DNA of 35,822 nucleotides from Chitinophaga pinensis (GTDB taxonomy: Bacteria; Bacteroidota; Bacteroidia; Chitinophagales; UBA10324): assembly GCA_945892775.1 (NCBI GenBank), contig CAMDDP010000029.1, positions 1-35,822 of the forward strand. The letters are read 5' to 3'. Position 1 is the first letter of the stretch. Every line of letters begins with the position of its first letter. Below the pieces are notes generated by a model, which saw only the letters and a program-made list of their open reading frames with translations, did no database searches and was not told the DNA's origin. A program made the translations under genes and the position numbers. Of this stretch, positions 26,976 through 35,822 are shown in pieces.

Positions 26976-27116
26976 TTATCTTCTGTTTAAGTAATAATAT
27001 AATAGCGATATTTTTTTAAAAATTCTTACTGTTTCAAATAGTTGGTATTTTATGTTTAGTTTTTTTTTTCAACGGTTAGAAAGAAGTATTTACTATTGTT
27101 TCTTTACAAATCTAAA

Positions 27117-28898
27117 ATGAAAAACTTTCTTCTTTTAATCTCACTCTCCTTCTTCATCTCCTGTGCTTCGAACGGCAATAAAGAAAATGCAACATTCGGG
27201 AATGACGATATACGAATAGATTCTTTGTTTAAAAAATATTATGAACAACGACTTCATCTTTTTCCGTTGGAAGCTACTCAAAATGGCGATCATAGATTCG
27301 ACGATCAGTTGCCAAATAATATCACCCAATCTTTTCGAGATACTTTGAAGAATTTCTACGCTTCTACACTTGATTTGCTTGCCGAATTCGACCGCGCCGC
27401 ATTAAATCTAAACAATCAGACGAGTTTTGATATTCTGCAATGGGATTTAAATGAAAATCTGGAAGCATTGAAATTTCCTGATCAATTAATGCCCATCAAT
27501 CAGTTCTGGAGTTTGTCAATCACGATGGGACAATTAGGTGCTGGTTCAGGTATACAACCTTTTGAAACCGTAAAAGATTACGAAAACTTTTTAATGCGAG
27601 CCCATCGATTTATTCCGTGGTGCGATACCTCCATTGCCAATATGAAAAGAGGCATTGTACAAAGTGTTACACTAGCGCAGGTGCTGGCAAAAAAAGTATT
27701 ACCACAATTACAAAGTATGATTGTATCTGATGTTCATAAGAGTATCTTTCACATGCCACTCGATAATTTTCCCGCTTCGTTTTCTGAGGCAAATAAAAAA
27801 AGACTGACTGATGAATATGAGAAAACCATTTCGACTGAACTGATTCCAGCCTACAAGCGACTCGCTGATTTTTTCATTACCACTTATATTCCGGCGTGCA
27901 GAACTTCAACTGGTATTAATGCGCTCCCGTTTGGAAAGGACTATTATAATTTCTTAGCCCAGCAGTGGACTACAACTACACTCACCACTGATTCTATTTT
28001 CAATCTTGGTCAAAGTGAGGTGGCAAGAATTCGTAATGAAATGGAAGTCATAAAAAATGAATTAGGATTTAAAGGAACATTGAAAGAGTTTTTCAAATTT
28101 GTTAATACCGATAAGAAATATTACCCATTTAAAACAGATTCTGAGGTGATACAAGGGTTCCGGAAAATTTATGAAACCGAGAAACCAATGGTGAACAAAA
28201 TGTTCAGTGTACAGCCGAAATCTCCGTTCCGCATACAGCAAACAGAAGAATTTCGTGCATCATCTTCTAGTGCCGAATACCAGCAGGGTTCTGCTGATGG
28301 GTCGCGCCCCGGAATTTTTTATGTTCCAATAGTTGATGCAACAAAATTTAATTCTATAGCTATGGAAACTTTGTTTTTACACGAAGCAATTCCTGGCCAT
28401 CATTTTCAAATATCATTGCAACAGGAAAATAAAGAGCTGCCTGATTTTCGTCGGTTCATCTGGTACGGTGCATATGGAGAAGGATGGGCTTTATATTCAG
28501 AATCGCTTGGGAATGAAGTTGGTTTATATACCGATCCGATTCAGAAATTTGGAAACTTGAGTGAAGAAATGCACCGTGCAATAAGATTAGTAGTTGATAT
28601 TGGCATGCACATAAAAGGATGGACACGCGAACAAGCCATACAATTTTGCATGGAAAACGAAGCTGAAAGCGAAGCCGATATTACCAGCGAGATTGAGCGC
28701 TATATGGCAATACCCGGGCAGGCGCTTGCTTACAAAATCGGGCAGTTAAAAATTATTGCTTTGCGCAACGAAGCCGAAAAACAATTGGGCAGTAAATTTT
28801 CTTATCCCGAATTTCATAACCAGGTTTTAAAAGATGGGTGTTTGCCGCTTGCTATTCTTGAATCTAATATTATGAATTGGATTAAGAGTGAGAAATAA
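27117..28898 (+). CDS. DUF885 family lipoprotein, putative metallopeptidase
   Basis: The 593-residue product begins MKNFLLLISLSFFISC. A lipobox places Cys16 as the lipidation site, so the mature protein is membrane anchored. The DUF885 hallmark HEAIPGHH is at 422-429, and EGWALYSE begins at Glu455, which would provide zinc ligands of a gluzincin-like site. DUF885 proteins are probable peptidases with an M1/M32-like fold; the substrate is unknown. The upstream TTG at 27096 would spoil the signal sequence, so ATG 27117 is preferred. TACTATTG at 27091-27098 is a weak promoter candidate. Its stop lies 9 bases from the convergent ligase stop. Confidence 0.9.
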   Translation: MKNFLLLISLSFFISCASNGNKENATFGNDDIRIDSLFKKYYEQRLHLFPLEATQNGDHRFDDQLPNNITQSFRDTLKNFYASTLDLLAEFDRAALNLNNQTSFDILQWDLNENLEALKFPDQLMPINQFWSLSITMGQLGAGSGIQPFETVKDYENFLMRAHRFIPWCDTSIANMKRGIVQSVTLAQVLAKKVLPQLQSMIVSDVHKSIFHMPLDNFPASFSEANKKRLTDEYEKTISTELIPAYKRLADFFITTYIPACRTSTGINALPFGKDYYNFLAQQWTTTTLTTDSIFNLGQSEVARIRNEMEVIKNELGFKGTLKEFFKFVNTDKKYYPFKTDSEVIQGFRKIYETEKPMVNKMFSVQPKSPFRIQQTEEFRASSSSAEYQQGSADGSRPGIFYVPIVDATKFNSIAMETLFLHEAIPGHHFQISLQQENKELPDFRRFIWYGAYGEGWALYSESLGNEVGLYTDPIQKFGNLSEEMHRAIRLVVDIGMHIKGWTREQAIQFCMENEAESEADITSEIERYMAIPGQALAYKIGQLKIIALRNEAEKQLGSKFSYPEFHNQVLKDGCLPLAILESNIMNWIKSEK

Positions 28899-28907
28899 TT
28901 ATTTGTT

Positions 28908-30350
28908 TCAAGAAACGACTTCCTTTCTCGATTTTATATCCAGATTAATGAGCATTGCCACAATCAGAAAATAAAGTGTTCCCACTTTATCGGTTTCAAT
29001 CAGGTCGCTCAAAAAAGTATTTACATAAATTACAATTAATGTAAGTGTGAGAGCCATAGCAAATCGTCGCAGTTGTATATCGTGTAGCTGATGATAAATG
29101 TGTTGACCATACAACAATAAAGCTCCTGTGAAAATGGAGAAAATAATTAATCCGATAATTCCCTGCTCTATTAATAGTAACAGAAAATAATTATGTACGG
29201 TGCTTCTTTCAGGATTTCGACTTACAAAAGTGGCATAGCTGCTCACTGCAAATGGCTTGTAAAAATTATTAAAATTACCGGGACCATAACCCACAACCGG
29301 ATTTGCTTCCCACATACGGAAACCCGCAATCCACCGGAACACCCGCTCCCCGCTACTGATGTCTTCCATATTATAAGTTGCAGACAAATGCGATTCAAGA
29401 TCTTCGTGCATTATTGTTTCATCAAAATTTGGAGCGTAGTAAAGATATCTGTTTTGATATCCCATGTAAAAAACTCCACTGATAATAAGTACCGCGCCAA
29501 GTAATAAACTTTTTCCAAGCAAACGATGCTTGATTAAAAATGCACATGGAATAATTGCAATCACACTCAACCACGATGAGCGTGTATATGAAAAATATAC
29601 CGCCACAAGAATGACTATCAATGATGCAATTAAAATCAATCGGATATTAGGTTTCTTTTTATACCAACCGATGGCCAACCATGTAAGCGGAATCATTTGC
29701 GCAACGAATGCTGCATAAGCCACATGATTACGATAGAAAGGTTCCATCATAGTATTCACATCGGCAAACGAAAACCCTTTTTGTGAGTGTCGGGCAAGGG
29801 TGTAAAAAATGGTTGCCATTGTTGGAATGAAGATGCACCAGAATGCTTTTTTAAAATCCTTCAACTCGCTTAGCACCAAACTTCCTAAAAAAACAAATAC
29901 AACTAAGTACCATGTTTTTGCCAATAGATATTTTACTGAAACCAAATGATTGGATGAATAAATCACTGCAATAATTATCCATAAAAAATGTAAAGAGAGA
30001 AGAAAAAATAACGGGTGGCTGAGAAATTCTTTTGTAATCAATTTTTTATTCGACATCCATGAAACAATGAATACCAGCATCAAACCAATCATCAGGGGCT
30101 CAGTAGGCAAATCGGTTCCAAGGGAACTGGTAAATGAAAATTCAATGGATAGCGGTAAACAAAACAGCAACAGATAAAATGCAAACTTTATATCGGCCAA
30201 TGTTATATAAAGAAATAAAAAAGCGAAGGGCAATGCGAACCAATAATAATTATAAGTGAGCCAGCCAACTAATAAACTGCCCAGCGTTAAAAGGGCAGCA
30301 ATAGTGAATAATGATTTTTCGTAAAGCGGCAATGCTTTACTCGGGATCAT
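28908..30350 (-). CDS. O-antigen ligase/Wzy-type polymerase family membrane protein
   Basis: The protein has 480 residues with about 12 hydrophobic segments. The Wzy_C-type region has YTRSSWLSVIAI, then a large periplasmic loop containing GYGPGNFNNFYKPF and STVHNYFLLLLIEQGIIGL, where the His in VHNYF is typical of O-antigen ligases and polymerases. It either polymerises repeat units or ligates the chain; sequence does not separate these. It overlaps the Wzz-like gene by 14 bases, so the pair is one operon. It shares the region with a flippase, which favours a Wzy-dependent polysaccharide pathway. Confidence 0.87.
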   Translation of the reverse strand: MIPSKALPLYEKSLFTIAALLTLGSLLVGWLTYNYYWFALPFAFLFLYITLADIKFAFYLLLFCLPLSIEFSFTSSLGTDLPTEPLMIGLMLVFIVSWMSNKKLITKEFLSHPLFFLLSLHFLWIIIAVIYSSNHLVSVKYLLAKTWYLVVFVFLGSLVLSELKDFKKAFWCIFIPTMATIFYTLARHSQKGFSFADVNTMMEPFYRNHVAYAAFVAQMIPLTWLAIGWYKKKPNIRLILIASLIVILVAVYFSYTRSSWLSVIAIIPCAFLIKHRLLGKSLLLGAVLIISGVFYMGYQNRYLYYAPNFDETIMHEDLESHLSATYNMEDISSGERVFRWIAGFRMWEANPVVGYGPGNFNNFYKPFAVSSYATFVSRNPERSTVHNYFLLLLIEQGIIGLIIFSIFTGALLLYGQHIYHQLHDIQLRRFAMALTLTLIVIYVNTFLSDLIETDKVGTLYFLIVAMLINLDIKSRKEVVS

Positions 30351-31305
30351 TCAATGCTGATTTTATATTTTTATAATAATCAGAAACCAATGCGGTAAGC
30401 GTCATCACAACAAATGCAATAAACACGCAACTGAACACAACTAACCAACGAACCGGTTTCGATTTTTTCTCGGCAGGGAATCCTTTCTCTAGAATAAAAA
30501 TGCTTGGCACATCGCGATTAATGGTGGCTTTAAATTGTTCTGATAATCCGATTGAATTATTCAACTCTTTCAATGCGGCTTTCTTTTTATCGTCTAGAAT
30601 TTTTATATCCTCATTTGCAATATCAAAATTTGCTTTCTCTTCTGCACTCATATGATTCATGCGATTCAAATCAGAAATGTTTCCTGCCAGATTGTAACGG
30701 TTGCGGAGTTTGATGATTGAATCAGTTAATATTTTAATGGTTGCTTCCTTTGCTGAAATTTTGTTGTTATAAATACTCACCATTTTCTGCTTGTTATCCA
30801 TTAATAAATTTTTACTAATGTCATCAATTTTCCAAATCATAGCATTCACCATGTGTGCCGCTGTGTCCTTATCTTGATCGTAAACAGTAATTTCGATTGA
30901 TCCTTTATCAGTTCGCTCAATATTTACATTGTCTTCAAACTCTAATTGCACTGTATAGTTCGGATAAGCTTCGGTTGCTGAATCAATATCATAATGTTTG
31001 AATAAATTATATCGCTGCACCATAAACATTTTTAATTGGGCACTTTGGGCAATTGCCATTAAACGATCAACATCGTCACTAGTGCCGAAAAAATTCTGGC
31101 TCTTTTGTTCGAACATATTTTCGCTATTGGTGATGCTTGGATTTGATGGAAGAATAACTGACTTTGAAGCATAGTACGGTTTCATTATATGTGGGTCAGA
31201 AATAATTACACTGCCGACCAAAGCTACTGCACTAACTATAAGGATAGCTTTCTTCCACTTTAAAATTATTTGAATGACCGAGAAAAGATTGAGTTGTTTT
31301 TCCAT
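30337..31305 (-). CDS. Wzz-like chain-length determinant protein
   Basis: This 322-residue protein has an N-terminal hydrophobic helix (about residues 16-32) and a second at about 285-306. The large periplasmic region between them has coiled-coil character (about 195-250, rich in Lys, Glu, Asn and Ile). The second helix is preceded by the Pro-rich KKSKPVRWLVV, as in Wzz/GumC proteins. No cytoplasmic kinase domain follows, so it is a PCP-1-type chain-length regulator and not a tyrosine autokinase. It is the first gene of the wzz-wzy pair and has an unusually good promoter 22 bases upstream. Confidence 0.82.
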   Translation of the reverse strand: MEKQLNLFSVIQIILKWKKAILIVSAVALVGSVIISDPHIMKPYYASKSVILPSNPSITNSENMFEQKSQNFFGTSDDVDRLMAIAQSAQLKMFMVQRYNLFKHYDIDSATEAYPNYTVQLEFEDNVNIERTDKGSIEITVYDQDKDTAAHMVNAMIWKIDDISKNLLMDNKQKMVSIYNNKISAKEATIKILTDSIIKLRNRYNLAGNISDLNRMNHMSAEEKANFDIANEDIKILDDKKKAALKELNNSIGLSEQFKATINRDVPSIFILEKGFPAEKKSKPVRWLVVFSCVFIAFVVMTLTALVSDYYKNIKSALNDPE

Positions 31306-31327
31306 TTAAGTGGGTTTAAAATTTGTG

Positions 31328-31358
31328 CAAACCTAAAGGAATGAATAGGAATAGCAAA
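31328..31358 (-). promoter_or_regulatory. Bacteroidota sigma-A promoter for the wzz-like/wzy-like operon
   Basis: On the reverse strand TTTG (plus-strand 31355-31358) is followed after exactly 19 bases by TAGGTTTG (31328-31335). This matches both the -33 TTTG and -7 TAnnTTTG elements at the standard spacing for this phylum. The -7 box ends 22 bases from the ATG at 31305. Confidence 0.7.
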
Positions 31359-31390
31359 TTGGTTTTTTTACATTGTTAAATCAACTTTTT

Positions 31391-32836
31391 TTATTCTTCA
31401 GAAGAAAGTATCGACTTTATTTTTTTAAATTCAAATAATTTTAAAGTAAAAGCCACTAAAAGCGAGATGAATACCCCTGCAATTATTCCGAGGAATAATG
31501 AATGAATAAAAGTATGAGTTGAATAAACAATTAATAAGGTCATTAGTGAAAATCCTATTAATTTACCTAGTAACAAATAATTTATTTTCAGGTGGAATAT
31601 TTTTTTACTAATAAATAGTTCAACAGTACCTATAAACACTTGAGTTGAAACCGCAGCAATGGCCGCCCCCAAACATTGATAAGTTGGAATTAAAATAATA
31701 TTGAGCGAAAGATTTATAACCACAGCTACACCTACTGCAATAGTCAGCTGCTTTAAACTTCGGTTGGCAGCGAGCAGCGTTCCGAAAATGTAAACTGTGG
31801 AGGCACCGGGTAGGGCAAACATTAAAATCCCCAATGTATCAGCGGAGTAAACTGTAGTATCTTGATAGAGTGTTTGCATAATTTCATTTTTGAAAAACAA
31901 ACAAATTACCGCAATCATCCAACTGAAAATAAAAATGATTTTGAAACTGACGGCTACCAGTTCATCTACTTTTTGTCCGCGGCGTATCAGTCTTGAAAAA
32001 ATTGGAAGCAATAATGCCGCGAATAAAAATCCAAACTGATTAGCAGCATCTAACAATCGAAAAGATGAAGCATAAATTCCTGCTTGAACATTTCCAATAT
32101 CACCTAATAAATACTTTAATAACACGGCATCAGTCCGACTGTAAATCCCCATCAATAAAACAATAAATGCGAGTAAATAACTCTCTTTCCATATTGTTTT
32201 TATCACGCTCAATTCAAATGAAAATTGTAGCTTTGGGATTCGTTGAAGTAATAAAATAGCGGCAACAATTATTACCACTAAGTAGCTTACTGTTTGCGAA
32301 TAAATCAACCATTCAATTTTAAATTCTCCGTTAAATGGTTTGAAATAATACAACCAACTGAATAATAAAATCACGATTAGTTTGTCAAGTATCGATAAAA
32401 AACTATCGAGTTTTAAGAATTGTAATGCGGAAAGATTGCTTCTCAAATAAAGTAAAAGTGAGTTGAGCCCTTGATTGAGAATTAATAATCCAAGAATATA
32501 ATATCCTTCTCTGGTGGGATGAAGAATGGCGGCAACAATAATTGTGATTATACAGTATAAAATAAAAAGTAAAACTTTCAGAGTCAGTATATTCGAGAGG
32601 TATTTTTTGATGAGTGTTGGCTGTTGAGCAATTATTCGATTGTTATAATTAGTGATACCTATATCGAGAATGATGCTGAATAAAATACTGAGATTAAATA
32701 AAGCGAAATACAAGCCATATGCTTCATGTCCTATCAAGTTTTGTACGGTTCGATCTACCCCGAGCACATACAATGGCTTAATGAGTAAGTTTAGAGCCAG
32801 AAGAAAAATAAGATTGCGAAAAAAAATTTGCTTCAT
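31391..32836 (-). CDS. Wzx-type polysaccharide flippase (MOP/MATE superfamily)
   Basis: This 481-residue protein has about 12-14 hydrophobic segments across its whole length and no soluble domain. It has the pattern of the polysaccharide biosynthesis flippase family (GIDxNYNN-like ITNYNNRI near residue 62, FRLLDAANQFGFLFA in the middle). It should move lipid-linked repeat units across the inner membrane. It is transcribed in the same direction as the wzz-like and wzy-like genes, which follow after an 85-base gap with their own promoter. It is divergent from the FkbM-GT4 pair with 98 bases between starts. Confidence 0.85.
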   Translation of the reverse strand: MKQIFFRNLIFLLALNLLIKPLYVLGVDRTVQNLIGHEAYGLYFALFNLSILFSIILDIGITNYNNRIIAQQPTLIKKYLSNILTLKVLLFILYCIITIIVAAILHPTREGYYILGLLILNQGLNSLLLYLRSNLSALQFLKLDSFLSILDKLIVILLFSWLYYFKPFNGEFKIEWLIYSQTVSYLVVIIVAAILLLQRIPKLQFSFELSVIKTIWKESYLLAFIVLLMGIYSRTDAVLLKYLLGDIGNVQAGIYASSFRLLDAANQFGFLFAALLLPIFSRLIRRGQKVDELVAVSFKIIFIFSWMIAVICLFFKNEIMQTLYQDTTVYSADTLGILMFALPGASTVYIFGTLLAANRSLKQLTIAVGVAVVINLSLNIILIPTYQCLGAAIAAVSTQVFIGTVELFISKKIFHLKINYLLLGKLIGFSLMTLLIVYSTHTFIHSLFLGIIAGVFISLLVAFTLKLFEFKKIKSILSSEE

Positions 32837-32934
32837 CTATTGGAGCACAAAATACTTATTACAAAATTTAATTGGCAATAGAATGTAATAATATCAAACA
32901 TCAAACTATATTCATTTATTTCGCAGCGCGAAGA

Positions 32935-33834
32935 ATGAAGAAACAAATTTGGTTAAATAGGATTGACAAAGTTGCTTACCTCGAAAAAAAATCGAGGTGG
33001 ATTCGATTGCTATCAAATCCTATAAATAGAATTTATGGATTAATTTTTTCAAAAGTAATTTTTCCCTCTTCAAAAAAACCAAATTACACATCGGCCAAAT
33101 TAATTTTTGATACTCGAATGGCTGTTGCCTTACCTGATGGGCTAGATATTTTTCTTTGTGGGTGCAAAACTCATGATTCAGAATTGCGCTTTGCAAAGTG
33201 GATGATCAATACTTTAAATACGAAAGAAACTTTTTTTGATGTAGGGGCTCATTTTGGTTTTTTTAGTTTGCTAGCCGCTCGGTTGGTAGAAGAGAATGGA
33301 AAAGTAATTTCATTTGAGCCCGCAGCAATTGCCGCAAATATTTTACATTCAAATACTGAAAGGTTACGACAAGTACGAATGGTACAAGCGGCTGTAAGTG
33401 ATTCAAACGGAAGCGTAATGTTCATGGAGGCAAAGCATGGAAATACGGAGTCGAGTGGTATAATGAATATAGATGATGAACAGAACGAAACAATTCAGGG
33501 AAATTTAGTCAAGGCTATTTCGTTGGATTATTTTTCGGAGAAAGAAAAAATAATCCCTACGGCAGTTAAGATTGATGCGGAAGGAAGTGAACTAAAAGTG
33601 TTAAAAGGAATGACTCGTCTTTTACAACAGCATAGGCCAATAATTATTATGGAATATTGGAGTAAAAATTTTCATGATAACCAACCACACATTGACGCAA
33701 TGAATTTGTTAATCGGCCATGGTTACACAATGAATTTAATTGATGACAACGGAAGACTTTTTAAAAGTAATAATCCAGAAGAGTTTTGCATTGAGCGAAA
33801 ATTAGAATCAGATAATATTGTTTTTATTGTATGA
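32935..33834 (+). CDS. FkbM family methyltransferase
   Basis: The protein has 299 residues from ATG 32935. The SAM loop is FFDVGAHFGFFSLLAARL (DVGAHFG at 102-108), followed by VISFEPA and the family-typical PTAVKIDAEGSELKVLKGM. FkbM members O-methylate sugars or polyketides. Next to a glycosyltransferase and the flippase/polymerase genes, it most likely methylates a sugar of the exopolysaccharide. The upstream TTG 32872 extends the frame without adding homology. Its stop overlaps the next ATG by 4 bases. Confidence 0.88.
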   Translation: MKKQIWLNRIDKVAYLEKKSRWIRLLSNPINRIYGLIFSKVIFPSSKKPNYTSAKLIFDTRMAVALPDGLDIFLCGCKTHDSELRFAKWMINTLNTKETFFDVGAHFGFFSLLAARLVEENGKVISFEPAAIAANILHSNTERLRQVRMVQAAVSDSNGSVMFMEAKHGNTESSGIMNIDDEQNETIQGNLVKAISLDYFSEKEKIIPTAVKIDAEGSELKVLKGMTRLLQQHRPIIIMEYWSKNFHDNQPHIDAMNLLIGHGYTMNLIDDNGRLFKSNNPEEFCIERKLESDNIVFIV

Positions 33835-34958
33835 AGATTGCTGTCAATACTCGATTCTTATTAAAAGATAAATTAGAAGGGATAGGCTGGTTCACTTATG
33901 AATCATTGAAGCGAATGGTACTTGCACATCCTGAACACGAGTTTCATTTTTTGTTCGATCGTAAATTTTCTGATGAATTTATTTTCGCCAAAAATGTAGT
34001 GCCACATATTTTATTTCCACCGGCGCGTCATCCGTTCTTATGGTATGCTTGGTTTGAATATGCTGTTCCGATAGCGCTGACAAAAATAAAACCTGATGTG
34101 TTTCTTTCAACAGATGGATATTTATCACTCGCTGTAAAAATTCCGCAGGTGCTTGTGATTCATGATTTGGCTTTTGAGCATTATAGTAATCATGTTGATT
34201 GGCTCACTCTTCGTTACTATAAATATTTTGTCCCTCGATTTGCAAAACACGCTACCCGAATTGCTACTGTTTCAGAATACACTAAGCAGGATGTAATTGA
34301 AAAGTATAAAATTCCTAACGAGAAAATTGATGTAACGCATAACGGTGGAAACGAAATGTTTAAATTACTTGATGCTGCGGAACAAAAATTAATCAGGGAA
34401 AAAATAACGGGCGGTTCGCCTTACTTTATTTATGCCGGTGCTGTGCATCCCCGGAAAAATGTGAACCGGTTGTTTCTTGCATTTGATTTGTTTAAAGAAA
34501 AATACAATGGAGATTTCAAATTAATTATTGCTGGCAGAAAGGCTTGGGATACTGATGAAGCCATGCAAACTTACGAGCGAATGAAATACAAGAGCGATGT
34601 AATCTTTCTTGGTCATTTACGATTGACCGAACTTGCTCATGTGCTCGCTTCGGCCACCGCCCTCACTTATGTTTCGCTGTTTGAAGGGTTTGGTATTCCG
34701 ATAATTGAAGCCATGAATGCTGGGGTCCCTGTTATTACATCTGGTGTTTCCTCTATGCCTGAGGTAGCAGGCGATGCAACTTTAATTGTTAATCCCTTCT
34801 CAATTGTAGAAATAGAAAACGCATTGCTAAGAATGGCAACAGATGAATCGCTTAGAAAAAATTTAATTGCAAAGGGCAACCTTCAGAAACAAAAATTTAA
34901 TTGGGATTTAACTGCTGCCCGGTTGTATGAATGTATTTTGAAGGGCATAAAAGTTTAA
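33831..34958 (+). CDS. GT4-family glycosyltransferase (GT-B fold)
   Basis: The protein has 375 residues. The N-terminal domain binds the acceptor (VNTRFLLKDKLEGIGWFTYE). The C-terminal domain carries YAGAVHPRKN and the EX7E donor site FEGFGIPIIEAMNAG, with Glu285 and Glu293. This is typical of retaining glycosyltransferases that build polysaccharide repeat units. It is translationally coupled to the FkbM gene by an ATGA overlap and is followed by a bidirectional terminator. The sugar donor is unknown. Confidence 0.92.
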   Translation: MKIAVNTRFLLKDKLEGIGWFTYESLKRMVLAHPEHEFHFLFDRKFSDEFIFAKNVVPHILFPPARHPFLWYAWFEYAVPIALTKIKPDVFLSTDGYLSLAVKIPQVLVIHDLAFEHYSNHVDWLTLRYYKYFVPRFAKHATRIATVSEYTKQDVIEKYKIPNEKIDVTHNGGNEMFKLLDAAEQKLIREKITGGSPYFIYAGAVHPRKNVNRLFLAFDLFKEKYNGDFKLIIAGRKAWDTDEAMQTYERMKYKSDVIFLGHLRLTELAHVLASATALTYVSLFEGFGIPIIEAMNAGVPVITSGVSSMPEVAGDATLIVNPFSIVEIENALLRMATDESLRKNLIAKGNLQKQKFNWDLTAARLYECILKGIKV

Positions 34959-35030
34959 TCATAAAATTAGGTTGAACTTGAATGTAAGTGACCTTATTCT
35001 TTCGCTATCACTATTTTGTTTTAATGGACA

Positions 35031-35065
35031 AAAAAAATCCGCAACATAAAGTTGCGGATTTTTTA
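35031..35065. terminator. Bidirectional intrinsic terminator
   Basis: ATCCGCAAC (35037-35045) pairs with GTTGCGGAT (35051-35059) over a 5-base loop, with A-run and T-run flanks on both sides. It lies between the convergent GT4 gene and the small exported protein and can end both. Confidence 0.85.
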
Positions 35066-35081
35066 GAAATATTACTTGTAT

Positions 35082-35537
35082 TTATTTCTTCTTTTTAAAT
35101 ATTAATCGTGTTATATAAATTCCTTTTCCATCCTCCTTGCCCGAATCACTTTCTACACCACTCAAAGCGAAAGATAGTTCCCACCCTTCAAGCATTAAAT
35201 TGTTAATTTTAGATGTTATTAAAGCATCGTTAGAAGCAATATTTTGAAAGTTAATACCCACTCCACTATAAAAATTTAACAACTTAGTTTCATCAAAGGC
35301 ATCAACTTTTGCGTCAGATCTTTCTATTTCATTCTGGCCGCTTTCTTTACCGTCAGTTCTTGTGGTTGTAAATTTTTTTACATCCATGCTTTGTTTATTT
35401 TCAACAATTCTTGACCTTCCAACACCCATTGGAACAATTGATTCAACAACTGTAACTACCTTGTACTCGTACGCTTCTTGTGCAATTGCTTGAATTGCCA
35501 TTGTTGTCATGATTAATCCTAAAAAAATGTTTTTCAT
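35082..35537 (-). CDS. Small exported protein of unknown function (DUF4177-like character)
   Basis: This 151-residue product has a signal peptide ending near residue 19 (MAIQAIAQ). The mature part has YEYKVVTVVESI, an acidic middle region, and a C-terminal stretch with NNLMLEGWELSFALSG then ITRLIFKKKK. The pairing of a Y.YKV strand with a LN.L..EGWEL segment resembles DUF4177 proteins, but the match is by eye. Its cellular role is unknown. It is a single-gene unit bounded by a terminator and by a non-coding right edge. Confidence 0.7.
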   Translation of the reverse strand: MKNIFLGLIMTTMAIQAIAQEAYEYKVVTVVESIVPMGVGRSRIVENKQSMDVKKFTTTRTDGKESGQNEIERSDAKVDAFDETKLLNFYSGVGINFQNIASNDALITSKINNLMLEGWELSFALSGVESDSGKEDGKGIYITRLIFKKKK

Positions 35538-35761
35538 TTGTTAATGTTTAAGTTTTCCTACTCATAAGGCTTTTCGGATTTCGCCCCATATTTTTAAGTG
35601 TGTTTTGGTCTCCACTTTTGGTTTGCAATATTACAACATTTTTAAACAGTTAAGAGCTGTCGTAAAAAATTGTCGGTGGTTCTCTTGTCTGTGTCATTCG
35701 GTTGTGTCGTCTTTTAAACTTGCCCTTAACGTTTTTGGGCTTGGCGAAGGTTGCGATTTTC

Positions 35762-35822
35762 ACCACAAATGTTGATGCGGAGAACCAAACTTTGATTAAC
35801 CACAAATGTGTCTGCGGAGCAC
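35762..35822 (+). repeat. Two-copy 24-base direct repeat in the right-edge non-coding region
   Basis: Units at 35762-35785 and 35799-35822 share ACCACAAATGT and GCGGAG blocks and are identical at 20 of 24 positions, with a 37-base period. The second unit reaches the window end, so more copies may follow. An imperfect hairpin (GCCC at 35722-35725, GGGC at 35737-35740) lies before them. The whole stretch 35538-35822 (285 bases) has no gene I can support and is richer in G+C by eye than its surroundings. Confidence 0.6.

Noticed and set aside
1-35822. CRISPR arrays, insertion sequences, integrases, toxin-antitoxin pairs or phage genes
   Set aside because: I read both strands for periodic repeats and for transposase or integrase motifs and found none beyond the edge repeat described.

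Overview
The window reads as chromosomal DNA from a member of the Bacteroidota. It is AT-rich by eye. It encodes proteins with type IX secretion (T9SS) type A and type B C-terminal sorting domains, choice-of-anchor L adhesins, a CarB without the C-terminal MGS domain, and several promoters of the Bacteroidota form (TTTG at -33, TAnnTTTG at -7). I found no rRNA, tRNA, CRISPR array, transposase or phage gene. A genus cannot be assigned from this alone.

Layout. 1-872 (-) is a secreted alpha/beta hydrolase cut by the left edge, with the cutinase/PETase-type G-H-S-M-G motif. 1052-3586 (+) holds an SGNH hydrolase, a YdfG-like SDR and a T9SS protein. 3818-6637 (+) is carB, whose stop codon directly abuts that of nadK. 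6638-10443 (-) is a run of alpha/beta hydrolase, CBS-domain protein, BamA-like barrel and NAD kinase. 10543-12143 (-) is yqeY, cvpA and pabA-like. 12423-13610 (+) is a sigma-54 activator with no DNA-binding domain, closed by a strong terminator.

13687-18610 (-) is a compact seven-gene operon: two cupin sugar ketoisomerases, GNAT acetyltransferase, two methyltransferases, GT2 polyprenyl-phosphate glycosyltransferase, and DegT aminotransferase. Divergent from it is a GT39/ArnT-like membrane glycosyltransferase (18846-20519). Together these suggest a route that makes an N-acylated amino deoxysugar, loads it on a lipid carrier and transfers it outside the cytoplasm. The logic resembles ArnB-ArnC-ArnT, but the sugar and acceptor are unknown.

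20699-21892 (+) is a class V PLP enzyme. 22043-26945 (-) is a tandem pair of ~795-residue T9SS type B choice-of-anchor L proteins. 27117-28898 (+) is a DUF885 lipoprotein. 28908-32836 (-) encodes O-antigen ligase/Wzy-like, Wzz-like and Wzx-like proteins. 32935-34958 (+) encodes an FkbM methyltransferase and a GT4 glycosyltransferase. Much of the right half is therefore envelope or exopolysaccharide biology. 35082-35537 (-) is a small exported protein, followed by a non-coding right edge that ends in a two-copy direct repeat.

The points most worth testing are the paired ketoisomerases with complementary active-site losses, the Arn-like glycan module, the sigma-54 activator without HTH, and the tandem adhesins with matching promoter geometry.
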